Below are positions 17,102 through 25,599 of a stretch of DNA of 64,000 bases, in pieces. The DNA is from Gelidibacter gilvus. Its GTDB lineage: Bacteria > Bacteroidota > Bacteroidia > Flavobacteriales > Flavobacteriaceae. The stretch covers positions 682,001 through 746,000 of the forward strand of contig NZ_SDDZ01000001.1 in the NCBI RefSeq assembly GCF_004115975.1, given 5' to 3'. Under the pieces are notes generated by a model. The model saw only the letters and a program-made list of their open reading frames with translations, made no database searches and was not told the origin of the DNA. A program made the position numbers and the translations under genes. The number at the start of each line of letters is the position of its first letter. The first letter of the stretch is position 1.

Positions 17102-18448
17102 ATGAGTGCCATTCTTTTGGTTGAAGATGATGTGAGTTTTTCTGAGATGTTACGACGTTTTTTAGAGCGGCACCAGCATACTGTGACTTTATCTTATACG
17201 CTTGAAGATGCCAAAAATAAAGTGAAAAACACTTCTTTTGATTTGGTATTTGCAGACCTCAGACTTCCAGATGGCGATGGGATTGCCTTATTGAACCATA
17301 TTAAAACTAAGGATGCGTCTATTCCCGTAGTGTTGATGACTGGTTATGCCGAAGTGTCCACAGCGGTTAAGGCGATGAAGGAAGGTGCTTTTGATTATAT
17401 TTCCAAACCTTTTAACCCTGAAGAAGTCTTGCAAGTGGTTAAAAATGCACTAAAAGAGAAGCAGGAAATAAAAAAGCCGAAAGCAGAAACAGCTTCGGTT
17501 CCAAAAACTCCGTCTGCGGCGACACCCGGATTTGTATCTGGCATAAGCGCTTCGTCCAAAGTTTTGCATGACCACATTAATCTTGTCGCACCTACAAGCA
17601 TGTCCGTATTGATTTCTGGTGAAAGTGGCACGGGTAAAGAAGTTGTCGCCAAGGCCATTCATCTAAAAAGCTCAAGAAAAAACAAACCTTTTATTGCGGT
17701 CGATTGTGGCGCTATTCCGAAGGAAATTGCTTCGAGTGAATTTTTTGGACATAAAAAAGGCTCCTTTACTGGCGCAATCAATGATAAGATTGGTCATTTT
17801 GAAGCGGCTAATGGTGGGACATTGTTTTTGGATGAGGTTGGGAATTTATCTTATGAAAATCAAATTCAATTGCTCCGAGCTCTTCAAGAGAGGCGGGTCA
17901 AACCTATTGGAAGCAATGAAGAGATTGAAGTGGATATCCGATTATTGACGGCCACTAACGAAGATTTGTTACAAGCGGTTGAGGACGGCGATTTTAGAGA
18001 AGATCTTTATCACCGGTTGAATGAATTTTTTATAAAAGTACCCAATTTGCAAGAGCGTAGAGATGATTTGATCCTTTATGCCGAATTCTTTCTGGAGAAT
18101 GCCAATCAGCAATTGAATAAATCCATCATCGGATTTTCTTCTGAAGTGTTGAAAATATTCCAAAATTATACCTGGCCAGGGAATTTACGAGAGCTTTCCA
18201 ACGTCATCAAACGTGCTACATTATTAACTACTGGAGAGGTGATCCAAAAAGAAGTGCTGCCTCCTGAATTATCGGTTGCTCCTTCAAAAGATGCCGCGCC
18301 ACATTCCTTTTCAGCCAAGTCCAACGAAAAGGACTTGATTGTAAAAGTTCTACAGGAAGCCAATAACAACAAAACGAAGGCGGCAAAACTTCTCAATTTT
18401 TCAAGAAAAACACTTTACAATAAACTTAAGGAGTATAATTTGGAGTAA
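17102..18448 (+). CDS. Sigma-54-dependent response regulator, NtrC family
   Basis: 448 residues. Receiver domain (about 1-120) with phospho-acceptor Asp52 (ADLRLPDGDG); AAA+ central domain (about 150-375) with Walker A GESGTGKE at 173-180, the sigma-54 contact loop GSFTGA at 220-225 (consensus GAFTGA) and Walker B (FLDEVG); C-terminal Fis-type helix-turn-helix (NNKTKAAKLLNFSRKTLYNKL). Activates sigma-54 promoters when phosphorylated. Its likely partner is the convergent hybrid kinase; the two genes overlap tail to tail by 23 bp. Likely targets include the adjacent PepSY genes (inference). Confidence 0.92.
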   Translation: MSAILLVEDDVSFSEMLRRFLERHQHTVTLSYTLEDAKNKVKNTSFDLVFADLRLPDGDGIALLNHIKTKDASIPVVLMTGYAEVSTAVKAMKEGAFDYISKPFNPEEVLQVVKNALKEKQEIKKPKAETASVPKTPSAATPGFVSGISASSKVLHDHINLVAPTSMSVLISGESGTGKEVVAKAIHLKSSRKNKPFIAVDCGAIPKEIASSEFFGHKKGSFTGAINDKIGHFEAANGGTLFLDEVGNLSYENQIQLLRALQERRVKPIGSNEEIEVDIRLLTATNEDLLQAVEDGDFREDLYHRLNEFFIKVPNLQERRDDLILYAEFFLENANQQLNKSIIGFSSEVLKIFQNYTWPGNLRELSNVIKRATLLTTGEVIQKEVLPPELSVAPSKDAAPHSFSAKSNEKDLIVKVLQEANNNKTKAAKLLNFSRKTLYNKLKEYNLE

Positions 18449-20870
18449 TGTACGCCTGCATGTCTTCGTAGAAAGCCTTGAGTTCTACCTCCAGAGCGTC
18501 CAGAATTTGGTTGTCCACAATGGTGATATGTTCTAAAACTTCTAAATGCGGAACTACCGTTTTGGCATTTAATTGTTTAAACATGGTCAGCATTCTGTGG
18601 CTCAAATCGTTAATGGTTTTGAGATCCTTTTGTTCTTGTGCCAGTTTTAACTCGGACATGTGCTTTTTGGTGTCCTTTAAGAATATTTCCAACAACGATT
18701 TAAGCGCTTCCTCATCGTAATTTAAAAAGCCAGCGATGGAATTCGTGTCGAAATAGTCTGAGCGATAGGTCGTCTTTTTGAAATCTTCTTCTGGCTTTGT
18801 AATGCTTTCGGGAAACAACTCACTTAAAATATCAAACCAAATATGGGTTTCGAATGGTTTATAAACCACTTTAGAAAATCCACTCTCAATATAGTTTTCG
18901 GTGTTGATATCCATTCTCCCAGTCATAGCAATAATGGGCTGTTGCTTATAAAATGGCAATTGTTTCACGGTTTCCATAAAATGGAAGCCATTCATTTTTG
19001 GTAATTGAATGTCTGTTATAATCACATCATAAGTAAGATCTTTCAAAGCCGAAAGTGCTGCTTTGGCGTCTTCAAAAGTATAGGTGACCACTTGGTGCTG
19101 TTCTAAAATATCGGCGATGAGCTGGCGTAAAGAGGCATCATCATCTACAACAATGGCCTTTAATTTGAAATGGGAAGCTTCTGGGATGATAGGTTTTTCT
19201 TCCACTTCTTCGTAAGAAAGTTTTACCGGGAACGAAATTTCAAAAGTGCTGCCTTTCCCAGGGATGCTATTCAATGTCAATCCGCCTTTTAATAAATTCA
19301 CTAATTTTTTTGAAATGGCCAATCCCAGACCAAAACCAGAATGTTTGGCATTATTACTTTGGTTGACTTGGGTAAAGGCATTAAAAATATCTTTTTGTTT
19401 TTCTTTGTTAATCCCAATGCCAGTATCCGTAATGGTAATGGTTACGCTGTATTTATAGTTTGTTGAATGTAGTTTCGTGGTAATGCTTATGCTGCCTTCT
19501 TCGGTAAACTTGTAAGCGTTTCCGATGAGGTTATAAAGTACTTGCTTAATCCTAAACGGATCAGAAACAATAGTGATGTCCAGTGCTGGGTCGTGTTTGA
19601 CAAGGAGTGCAATAGGCTTGTCGGCATAAATTGCTTTAATGTTTGTACTGGTTTCGTCTAAAACAGTTTTAAGATTAAAAGGGATACTTTCTATGGTGAT
19701 ATGGCCATCTTCCAATTTTGAAAACTCCAGAAGATCATCTACCAATTGGCTCATATAGGTGGACGCATTTTTAATATGGTCTAAATAATTGCCTTCTTTT
19801 GTGTTTTGCGCTGTTTTTTGCAGCAATGCGCTGTAGCCCGAAATAGTACTCAATGGCGATCTTAAATCATGGCTCACCATATTGATCAATTGCTCCCTGC
19901 TTTTTAAGAGCGAATTGGTATAGGCGTTCGATTTTTCGAGTTCATCGCGATATTCTTGGCTTTTCCAAAAATCGTTTAAAATAACAATCGAGAAGATGAC
20001 CACTAAGATAAAACTGATTATGGCGGCGAAATAAATAATGCTGGTGCCGCGATCTAATGCTTTTTGACGTTGGGCGATGATACTCTGTGATGAAGCCACC
20101 ATCTCGCGTTCAAGGGTTCGCAGTAAATTGCGTAATTGTCGTGAGGTATTTAAATCGTTTTCAACTAATGCACGCTCTTTAACCATTAACGATTGTCTTT
20201 GCAAAGCGACTTCCTGCTGAATTCTTCGGAGCATGTTCCGTGAGGTCGTCACGATGGAATCTATCTGCTTTTGATCTACCTTACTCACTGAATCCTTTGC
20301 TTTAGATTCGTTTGAAAATTGAATCCAACCTTCTAAAACCTCTTTTACTTTCGGATTGACTTCCGTTGGGTTTTCCACATAATCCTCTAAAGTCAATTTT
20401 CCTAGAATAGGATCAATGGTTTTTAGTTTATTGATGGTCTGTTCAATCGATTTTTCAGAGGTGTTGTTGTCTTTAAGTAGTCGCAATTCGTTTAGATCTT
20501 GCTGTTTCTTATCAAAAATCACTTTGACACTGTCCAGTAATGCCTTCTGATATTCGTTATTGACCAAAACACGCAAGGTGTCGATAGTCGTAATCAGACT
20601 GTCATTCTGAGAAATATAAGCGTTGAATTTTTCTGTAGTATTGAGCTGAAGTGCCGCCCGGGCCAAACTTTCGTTCTCATAAATATCCGCCACCAATCCG
20701 CTTATTTTGATGAGTTTATGGCGCTCCTTTAAATCGTCAGTCTGGGTTGCGGTAAAATTTCCCAATTCAGTAAAGATCAACCATCCAGAAATTGCTGCTA
20801 AAACTCCAAGAGCGATATATCCGAAAAGCACCTTAAAAGTGATTTTTCTGTTAGATGATCTCATAAACAT
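18426..20870 (-). CDS. Hybrid sensor histidine kinase with receiver and HPt domains
   Basis: 814 residues. Membrane helix (about 12-33), a large helical periplasmic sensor (about 35-280), second membrane helix (about 282-304), HisKA domain with His334 (VSHDLRSPLS), HATPase domain (about 440-560, with N, G1 and G2 boxes), receiver domain with Asp620 (TDIQLPKMNG), and a C-terminal HPt domain with His758 (DLSHRMLTMFK). It should run a His-Asp-His relay, ending on the NtrC-type regulator that overlaps its 3' end. The sensor's ligand is unknown. Confidence 0.9.
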   Translation of the reverse strand: MFMRSSNRKITFKVLFGYIALGVLAAISGWLIFTELGNFTATQTDDLKERHKLIKISGLVADIYENESLARAALQLNTTEKFNAYISQNDSLITTIDTLRVLVNNEYQKALLDSVKVIFDKKQQDLNELRLLKDNNTSEKSIEQTINKLKTIDPILGKLTLEDYVENPTEVNPKVKEVLEGWIQFSNESKAKDSVSKVDQKQIDSIVTTSRNMLRRIQQEVALQRQSLMVKERALVENDLNTSRQLRNLLRTLEREMVASSQSIIAQRQKALDRGTSIIYFAAIISFILVVIFSIVILNDFWKSQEYRDELEKSNAYTNSLLKSREQLINMVSHDLRSPLSTISGYSALLQKTAQNTKEGNYLDHIKNASTYMSQLVDDLLEFSKLEDGHITIESIPFNLKTVLDETSTNIKAIYADKPIALLVKHDPALDITIVSDPFRIKQVLYNLIGNAYKFTEEGSISITTKLHSTNYKYSVTITITDTGIGINKEKQKDIFNAFTQVNQSNNAKHSGFGLGLAISKKLVNLLKGGLTLNSIPGKGSTFEISFPVKLSYEEVEEKPIIPEASHFKLKAIVVDDDASLRQLIADILEQHQVVTYTFEDAKAALSALKDLTYDVIITDIQLPKMNGFHFMETVKQLPFYKQQPIIAMTGRMDINTENYIESGFSKVVYKPFETHIWFDILSELFPESITKPEEDFKKTTYRSDYFDTNSIAGFLNYDEEALKSLLEIFLKDTKKHMSELKLAQEQKDLKTINDLSHRMLTMFKQLNAKTVVPHLEVLEHITIVDNQILDALEVELKAFYEDMQAYITPNYTP

Positions 20871-21002
20871 ATTTGAAAAGGTGAGGCAAGATAAAAAATG
20901 TCCTTCAATGCTGATGCCATTACAACTGATTTATGTCGAAAAAAATAAGATTGGCGGAATCAAGGAATGAAATAACAATAAAGCAGATCCCTTTAGTTTA
21001 AT

Positions 21003-21010
21003 TATATTTG
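21003..21010 (+). promoter_or_regulatory. -7 box of the following lipoprotein gene
   Basis: TATATTTG, an exact TAnnTTTG match. The TTG at 21008 lies inside this box, so the coding start must be the ATG at 21047. Confidence 0.6.
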
Positions 21011-21046
21011 GACTCTAATCATCAATTTTCAAAACTTCCTTGTGGT

Positions 21047-21568
21047 ATGAAACAACTCTTTTTACTAAGTGTTTTAATTTTTATGAGCTGTAAATCTGAA
21101 CCAAAGGTTGACGAAACTGCTACTGAGAATCAGGAAAAGACCTATGTTATTACCGCAGAGGATATCGAAAAATTAAACTATACCGATTACATATTAAGTT
21201 CAAATAGCCAGCAGGCTGTTTTGGATTGGCAGAAATTCCAAGATTTACAAGGGCATATAGAACTTTTGAAAAATGGCGATCTTTCTTTTTTTAAGGTCGA
21301 GAAAGAAATCATGGCGGAGTTTATTTCGGAATTGAAGGCTGAACAGCCTCCTACCGTTACGACACCGGCAATTCGTTCGCGAATGACCGTTTTGGAAACC
21401 ACGCTGCTAAGGCTTCAAGATCTTGCCAATCTTGATAATATCAAGAAAAAAGATCTTTTGGAAAGCATTAAGGAATTGCTGGTTGCCAATGTGAATCTCA
21501 TCCTTCAAATAAATAAAAAGTTTGAAAAGGAAGCACAACAAATTCAATTGCCGGTTAGACCAGAGTAG
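21047..21568 (+). CDS. Small helical lipoprotein, unknown function
   Basis: 173 residues from the ATG at 21047. Lipoprotein signal with lipobox IFMSC (Cys15), then an acidic/Thr-rich linker and a mostly helical domain with many Leu/Lys/Glu heptads (LETTLLRLQDLANLDNIKKK). No recognisable enzymatic motif. It is downstream of the hybrid kinase gene but on the opposite strand and has its own -7 box. A G-rich quadruplex-type stretch begins 17 bases after the stop. Confidence 0.65.
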   Translation: MKQLFLLSVLIFMSCKSEPKVDETATENQEKTYVITAEDIEKLNYTDYILSSNSQQAVLDWQKFQDLQGHIELLKNGDLSFFKVEKEIMAEFISELKAEQPPTVTTPAIRSRMTVLETTLLRLQDLANLDNIKKKDLLESIKELLVANVNLILQINKKFEKEAQQIQLPVRPE

Positions 21569-21585
21569 CTGAGATGTTGTTGGTT

Positions 21586-21620
21586 GGGGATTGGGCATTA
21601 GGGATTAGGGATTAGTGGGG
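21586..21620 (+). other. G-rich stretch with five G-runs (quadruplex-type motif)
   Basis: Five runs of three or four G, with spacers ATT, CATTA, ATTA and ATTAGT, fit the G3+N1-7 quadruplex rule. They lie in the 270-bp intergenic region with GGATTAG-type and GGAATTT-type direct repeats. Confidence 0.6.
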
Positions 21621-21841
21621 AGAGGTGTGAGTAAAACAAGTCTGTCCGCCCGCAGCTTTTGCGGAGGAGGGAAACCTTAAACTGGAAACAATAGAAACAA
21701 GAGATTTGGAATTTGGAATTTGGAATTTTGAGTTTTTGAAATTCACTCGTTTTCTCTTAATCTTTTGTTAAGATGTAACAAATACCGAGAACAAGCTTCA
21801 TATTAATAACTAATTTTAGTCAAATTAAATATTTAAACACT

Positions 21842-23908
21842 ATGAAAACCAATCTTAAGTATGCATTGGCAACTACCGGTTTAGTCTTTATAACCATCGT
21901 TGGTTGTAAAGAAGAACCAAAAAAGGAGACCGCCATGGCAGAAGAAAAAATTCCTGGAATTGTACTTGAAAACATGGACACCACTGTGAGTCCAAAAGAC
22001 GATTTCTACAATTATGTCAATGGAAACTGGGCAAAAAACACCACGATTCCTGATGACGAAACCCGTTGGGGCGGCTTTGGAGTTCTGAGAAAAGAAACGC
22101 GTCAAGACGTTCTGGATATTGTGAGAAATGCTCACAAACTAGGCACTTATGCCGATGGTACCGACCAAAAGAAAGCCTTGTTGCTTTTTCAAAGTGAGTT
22201 GGACTCCGTAGCCAGAAATAAGGCAGGTATTGAACCCATCAAACCATTATTGGAAGCTATTGAAGGCATCAAAAACCTAAATGACATGCAAACTGTTTAC
22301 GCCACTGTTGATGGAGTAGGAGCACCTTTTGCAGGACTTGGTGCATCACCAAATCTTAATAACAGTAGTATGAATATGGCTTGGATCTATCCTGGTAATC
22401 TTGGATTACAAAGAGATTACTATTTGGATCAAGATGCCAAATCAAAAGAAATCAGACAGCAATATGTTGATCATATTGCCAGAATGCTTCAGTTTATCAA
22501 TTATGATGAAACAAAAGCGCAAGCTGCCGCTAAAAAAGTGTTGGCAATGGAAACAAAATTGGCGGAGCCAAGATTGGATAAAGTAGCCATGAGAGATGCA
22601 CGGAATTATAACAATCCGGTAGCTTTTTCAGATCTACAAAAAATGACACCAGCCTTAGATTGGCAAAAATTGGTTGATGATTTGGGCATTGATAAAAAGA
22701 TCGATACTTTAAATATCATGCAGCCAAAATATATGGCATCATTGCAAAAATTCTTAAAACAAACGCCTATTGAAGATATCAAAACTTTAATGGTATGGAA
22801 TACGCTTAATGGTTCTGCAAATTATTTATCTACCGAAATCGAAAAAGCAAATTGGGATTTTTACGCAAAAACCCTTAATGGTGTACAAAAACAACGTCCA
22901 GCCGAAGAGCGTGCTTTAGGAACAGTTGATGGCGCTGTTGGTGAAGCTATCGGGAAATTGTACGTAGAAGCTAAGTTTCCACCAGAAGCTAAAGCTAAAG
23001 CAGAAGAAATGATTGCTGATGTTATTGGAGCCTTCCAAAATAGAATCAAGAAATTGGATTGGATGACTGAAGAAACCAAGGAAAAAGCCATTGAAAAGTT
23101 AGATAAATTCACGGTTAAGATTGCCTATCCTGATGAGTGGGAAGACTATTCAAATCTTCAAATAAAAGAAGGCAACACTTACGCTGAGAACATGAGAGCG
23201 GTTGGAACTTGGGCAAGAGAGAAAAATTTCTCAGAAATCAATGAGCCAGTGGATAGAAAGCGATGGGGAATGGCACCACAAACGGTGAATGCTTATTTCA
23301 ATCCGCGTAACAACGAGATTGTGTTTCCAGCAGCTATTTTACAACCTCCTTTTTATAATTACACTGCTGATGATGCCGTAAATTATGGTGGCATTGGTGC
23401 GGTCATCGGACATGAGATCTCTCATGCTTTTGATGATTCCGGCGCACGTTTTGATGGCGACGGGAATTTGAAAAACTGGTGGACAGAACACGATTTGGAA
23501 GAGTTTACCAAACGTGCCGATGCTTTGGCAGAACAGTACAGCGGAATTGAGGTTCTGGACAGTGTTTTTATCAATGGTAAATTTACCTTAGGTGAAAATA
23601 TTGGCGACCTTGGTGGTGTGCTTGGTGCTTACGATGGATTACAATTGCATTTTGCAAAACACGGACGTCCAGAAAACATTGATGGATTTACGCCTGAACA
23701 ACGTTTCTTCATGAGTTGGGCTACTGTTTGGAGAACCTTATCTAGAGAAGATGCCTTAAGAACTCAGATTAAAACAGATCCGCATTCTCCAGGAATTCAA
23801 AGAGCAACGCAGCCATTGAAAAATATTGATGCGTTTTATGAAGCTTTTGATATCAAGGAAGGGGATCCAATGTATTTGGCACCTGAAAAACGTGTGAGAA
23901 TTTGGTAA
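21842..23908 (+). CDS. M13 family zinc metallopeptidase (PepO/neprilysin-like) lipoprotein
   Basis: 688 residues. Lipoprotein signal with lipobox TIVGC, then the long helical M13 N-terminal domain and the catalytic domain. The zinc motif HEISH is at residues 524-528, and the third ligand Glu585 is in ENIGD. The NAYFNPRNNEIVFPA block precedes the zinc site and the C-terminus ends in RVRIW, the M13 family C-terminus. It probably cleaves short peptides at the periplasmic face of the outer membrane. Single-gene unit: an intergenic repeat region lies upstream and a terminator downstream. Confidence 0.92.
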   Translation: MKTNLKYALATTGLVFITIVGCKEEPKKETAMAEEKIPGIVLENMDTTVSPKDDFYNYVNGNWAKNTTIPDDETRWGGFGVLRKETRQDVLDIVRNAHKLGTYADGTDQKKALLLFQSELDSVARNKAGIEPIKPLLEAIEGIKNLNDMQTVYATVDGVGAPFAGLGASPNLNNSSMNMAWIYPGNLGLQRDYYLDQDAKSKEIRQQYVDHIARMLQFINYDETKAQAAAKKVLAMETKLAEPRLDKVAMRDARNYNNPVAFSDLQKMTPALDWQKLVDDLGIDKKIDTLNIMQPKYMASLQKFLKQTPIEDIKTLMVWNTLNGSANYLSTEIEKANWDFYAKTLNGVQKQRPAEERALGTVDGAVGEAIGKLYVEAKFPPEAKAKAEEMIADVIGAFQNRIKKLDWMTEETKEKAIEKLDKFTVKIAYPDEWEDYSNLQIKEGNTYAENMRAVGTWAREKNFSEINEPVDRKRWGMAPQTVNAYFNPRNNEIVFPAAILQPPFYNYTADDAVNYGGIGAVIGHEISHAFDDSGARFDGDGNLKNWWTEHDLEEFTKRADALAEQYSGIEVLDSVFINGKFTLGENIGDLGGVLGAYDGLQLHFAKHGRPENIDGFTPEQRFFMSWATVWRTLSREDALRTQIKTDPHSPGIQRATQPLKNIDAFYEAFDIKEGDPMYLAPEKRVRIW

Positions 23909-23930
23909 TATTCTGAATACAATTATAAAT

Positions 23931-23963
23931 AAAAAAGCAGCTTCGAGATGAGGCTGCTTTTTC
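23931..23963. terminator. Bidirectional terminator between M13 and TPR genes
   Basis: AAAAGCAGC / GCTGCTTTT stem with A-rich and T-rich flanks, between convergent genes. Confidence 0.8.
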
Positions 23964-23997
23964 ATTTAAAGGTGTTTTAAAATGGTTTAAAAGGGTT

Positions 23998-24693
23998 TTA
24001 ATCTTCGCCTTTCTTGCGCGTTAGCAAAGCTTCTTTGCTGATCCTAGCCAAATTAAAATTAGGGTCTATGGCAAGTGCACGGTTGAGAGTTGCAATAGCA
24101 ACTTCCTGATTGGCATCCTTATCCTCACTATAAGTAAGAATTGCTTTTAAATATAGAAATCCGGCTCTTAGAGACGTTTGATAAGGTTGCTGTGTTTCAT
24201 AAAACGTGCGTCTCATCTCATCCGTTACATTTGCCAGACCGTATTCAACTTTTTCCTGGGCTCCAGCGATATCACCTGTTTGCAGTAATAAATCGGCTAT
24301 TTCATAAGCCAATACTGGGCTGGCTTGTTTTTTATATAGTTTTTGATAAAACTCCAAAGCACGTGCACGTTCGCCCAAAGCGTTTAAAGCAATCGCTTTA
24401 ATTTCAGTATTCAAATCAGAATCTGTGCCACTTGATTCGATACCAATAGTGTTGAGAGCTTCCATGTTACGGCCTTCAGATACATAAATATAAGCCAAAG
24501 TATCTTTTCTAGCCTGACTTGGCGCCATGACATCCAAGTGGGTCATTGCATTGATGACGCCTTGAACATCACCCTGCTTTTTCATTTGTTGGTAGTACTT
24601 TTCAAAGTGCTTTTGAAGTTCTGTCTTTGTTTGGGCAGCGACGTTTAAAGAACTCATCACAACCACAAGTAGTATTAGTTTTTTCATTTTCAA
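23998..24693 (-). CDS. Secreted TPR protein
   Basis: 231 residues with a Sec signal peptide (about 21 residues, ...NVAAQ). The rest is a TPR superhelix with repeats every ~34 residues (for example ALNALGERARALEFYQKLYK and ADLLLQTGDIAGAQEKVEYG). No catalytic domain. Function unknown; scaffold or peptide-binding role inferred from the TPR fold only. Confidence 0.75.
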   Translation of the reverse strand: MKMKKLILLVVVMSSLNVAAQTKTELQKHFEKYYQQMKKQGDVQGVINAMTHLDVMAPSQARKDTLAYIYVSEGRNMEALNTIGIESSGTDSDLNTEIKAIALNALGERARALEFYQKLYKKQASPVLAYEIADLLLQTGDIAGAQEKVEYGLANVTDEMRRTFYETQQPYQTSLRAGFLYLKAILTYSEDKDANQEVAIATLNRALAIDPNFNLARISKEALLTRKKGED

Positions 24694-24789
24694 ATTAGAT
24701 ATTCGTGCCTTTAAATCAGGCCGTTATTTAGTTAATTGCGCCAAATCTATAAAAATTAATAAAATAAACTCTTAAAAGCTTACTAATTG

Positions 24790-25599
24790 TTACAGATGGT
24801 GCTGAAAGTCATATTTCAAAATCCGTTCTACTTTCTCGCTGGAAATGATTTTTCCGATACTTGAGCCTGAATCCTCAAATTGCGGTACTGGTAAAATTTG
24901 AAGTTCACAAAGTGAGGTGTAATAGGCCTTTCTTGTTGGATGTTGAGGAGACGCAGCATTAAAATCGGTGTTCCAATGTTGATCAGTGATGATGGCTTTT
25001 ATAATGCCAATAGCATCTTTTTGATGGATTAAATTGACCGGACCTTCTGGGTCTTTAACATTAGTCTTTCCCGACAGGAATTTTGCGGGATTACGATCCT
25101 CGCCAATCAGACCGCCAAACCTTAAAATCGTTGTTTCAAAATTAGGATTGGTTTTAAAAATCTGTTCGGCAGCGATGAGTTGTTTTGCAGTTGCCGATTG
25201 GCCATTGGTTGGACTTTTCTCTGTAATCATGGACAGCTTCACATCGTCTTCATATACCGAAGTTGAACTTACATAAAGCACCTGCTTAACAGTGGAAGTT
25301 TCAATGTGCTTACAGAGGAATTCCATCTGTTTTACAAAGTCGGCATTAGGATTTTTTCGTAAACCTGGCGGAATATTGATGATAAGAATCTCGCTGTCTT
25401 TCAAACAGGCATCTATAGGTCCTGTGATGCCCTCTTCAGAAATAGAAACCAAGAACGCAAGGATGCCTACCTTTTTCAATAGCGCCATTTTGTCCACAGA
25501 AGTAGTGGAGCCTTTTACGGAATGGCCGTTTTTAACCAATTCCGCGGCAAGCGGCAGTCCTAACCAGCCACAACCAATAATGCTGATGTGTTTATTCAA
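24790..25599 (-). CDS. NAD(P)-dependent epimerase/dehydratase-like (YeeZ-type SDR)
   Basis: 269 residues. N-terminal Rossmann motif GCGWLGLPLA, typical of YeeZ/SDR-type proteins rather than classical GxxGxxG epimerases, and the VSSTSVYED segment. The substrate is not known. The start overlaps the stop of the upstream M28 peptidase gene by 8 bp, so translation is probably coupled. Confidence 0.75.
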   Translation of the reverse strand: MNKHISIIGCGWLGLPLAAELVKNGHSVKGSTTSVDKMALLKKVGILAFLVSISEEGITGPIDACLKDSEILIINIPPGLRKNPNADFVKQMEFLCKHIETSTVKQVLYVSSTSVYEDDVKLSMITEKSPTNGQSATAKQLIAAEQIFKTNPNFETTILRFGGLIGEDRNPAKFLSGKTNVKDPEGPVNLIHQKDAIGIIKAIITDQHWNTDFNAASPQHPTRKAYYTSLCELQILPVPQFEDSGSSIGKIISSEKVERILKYDFQHHL

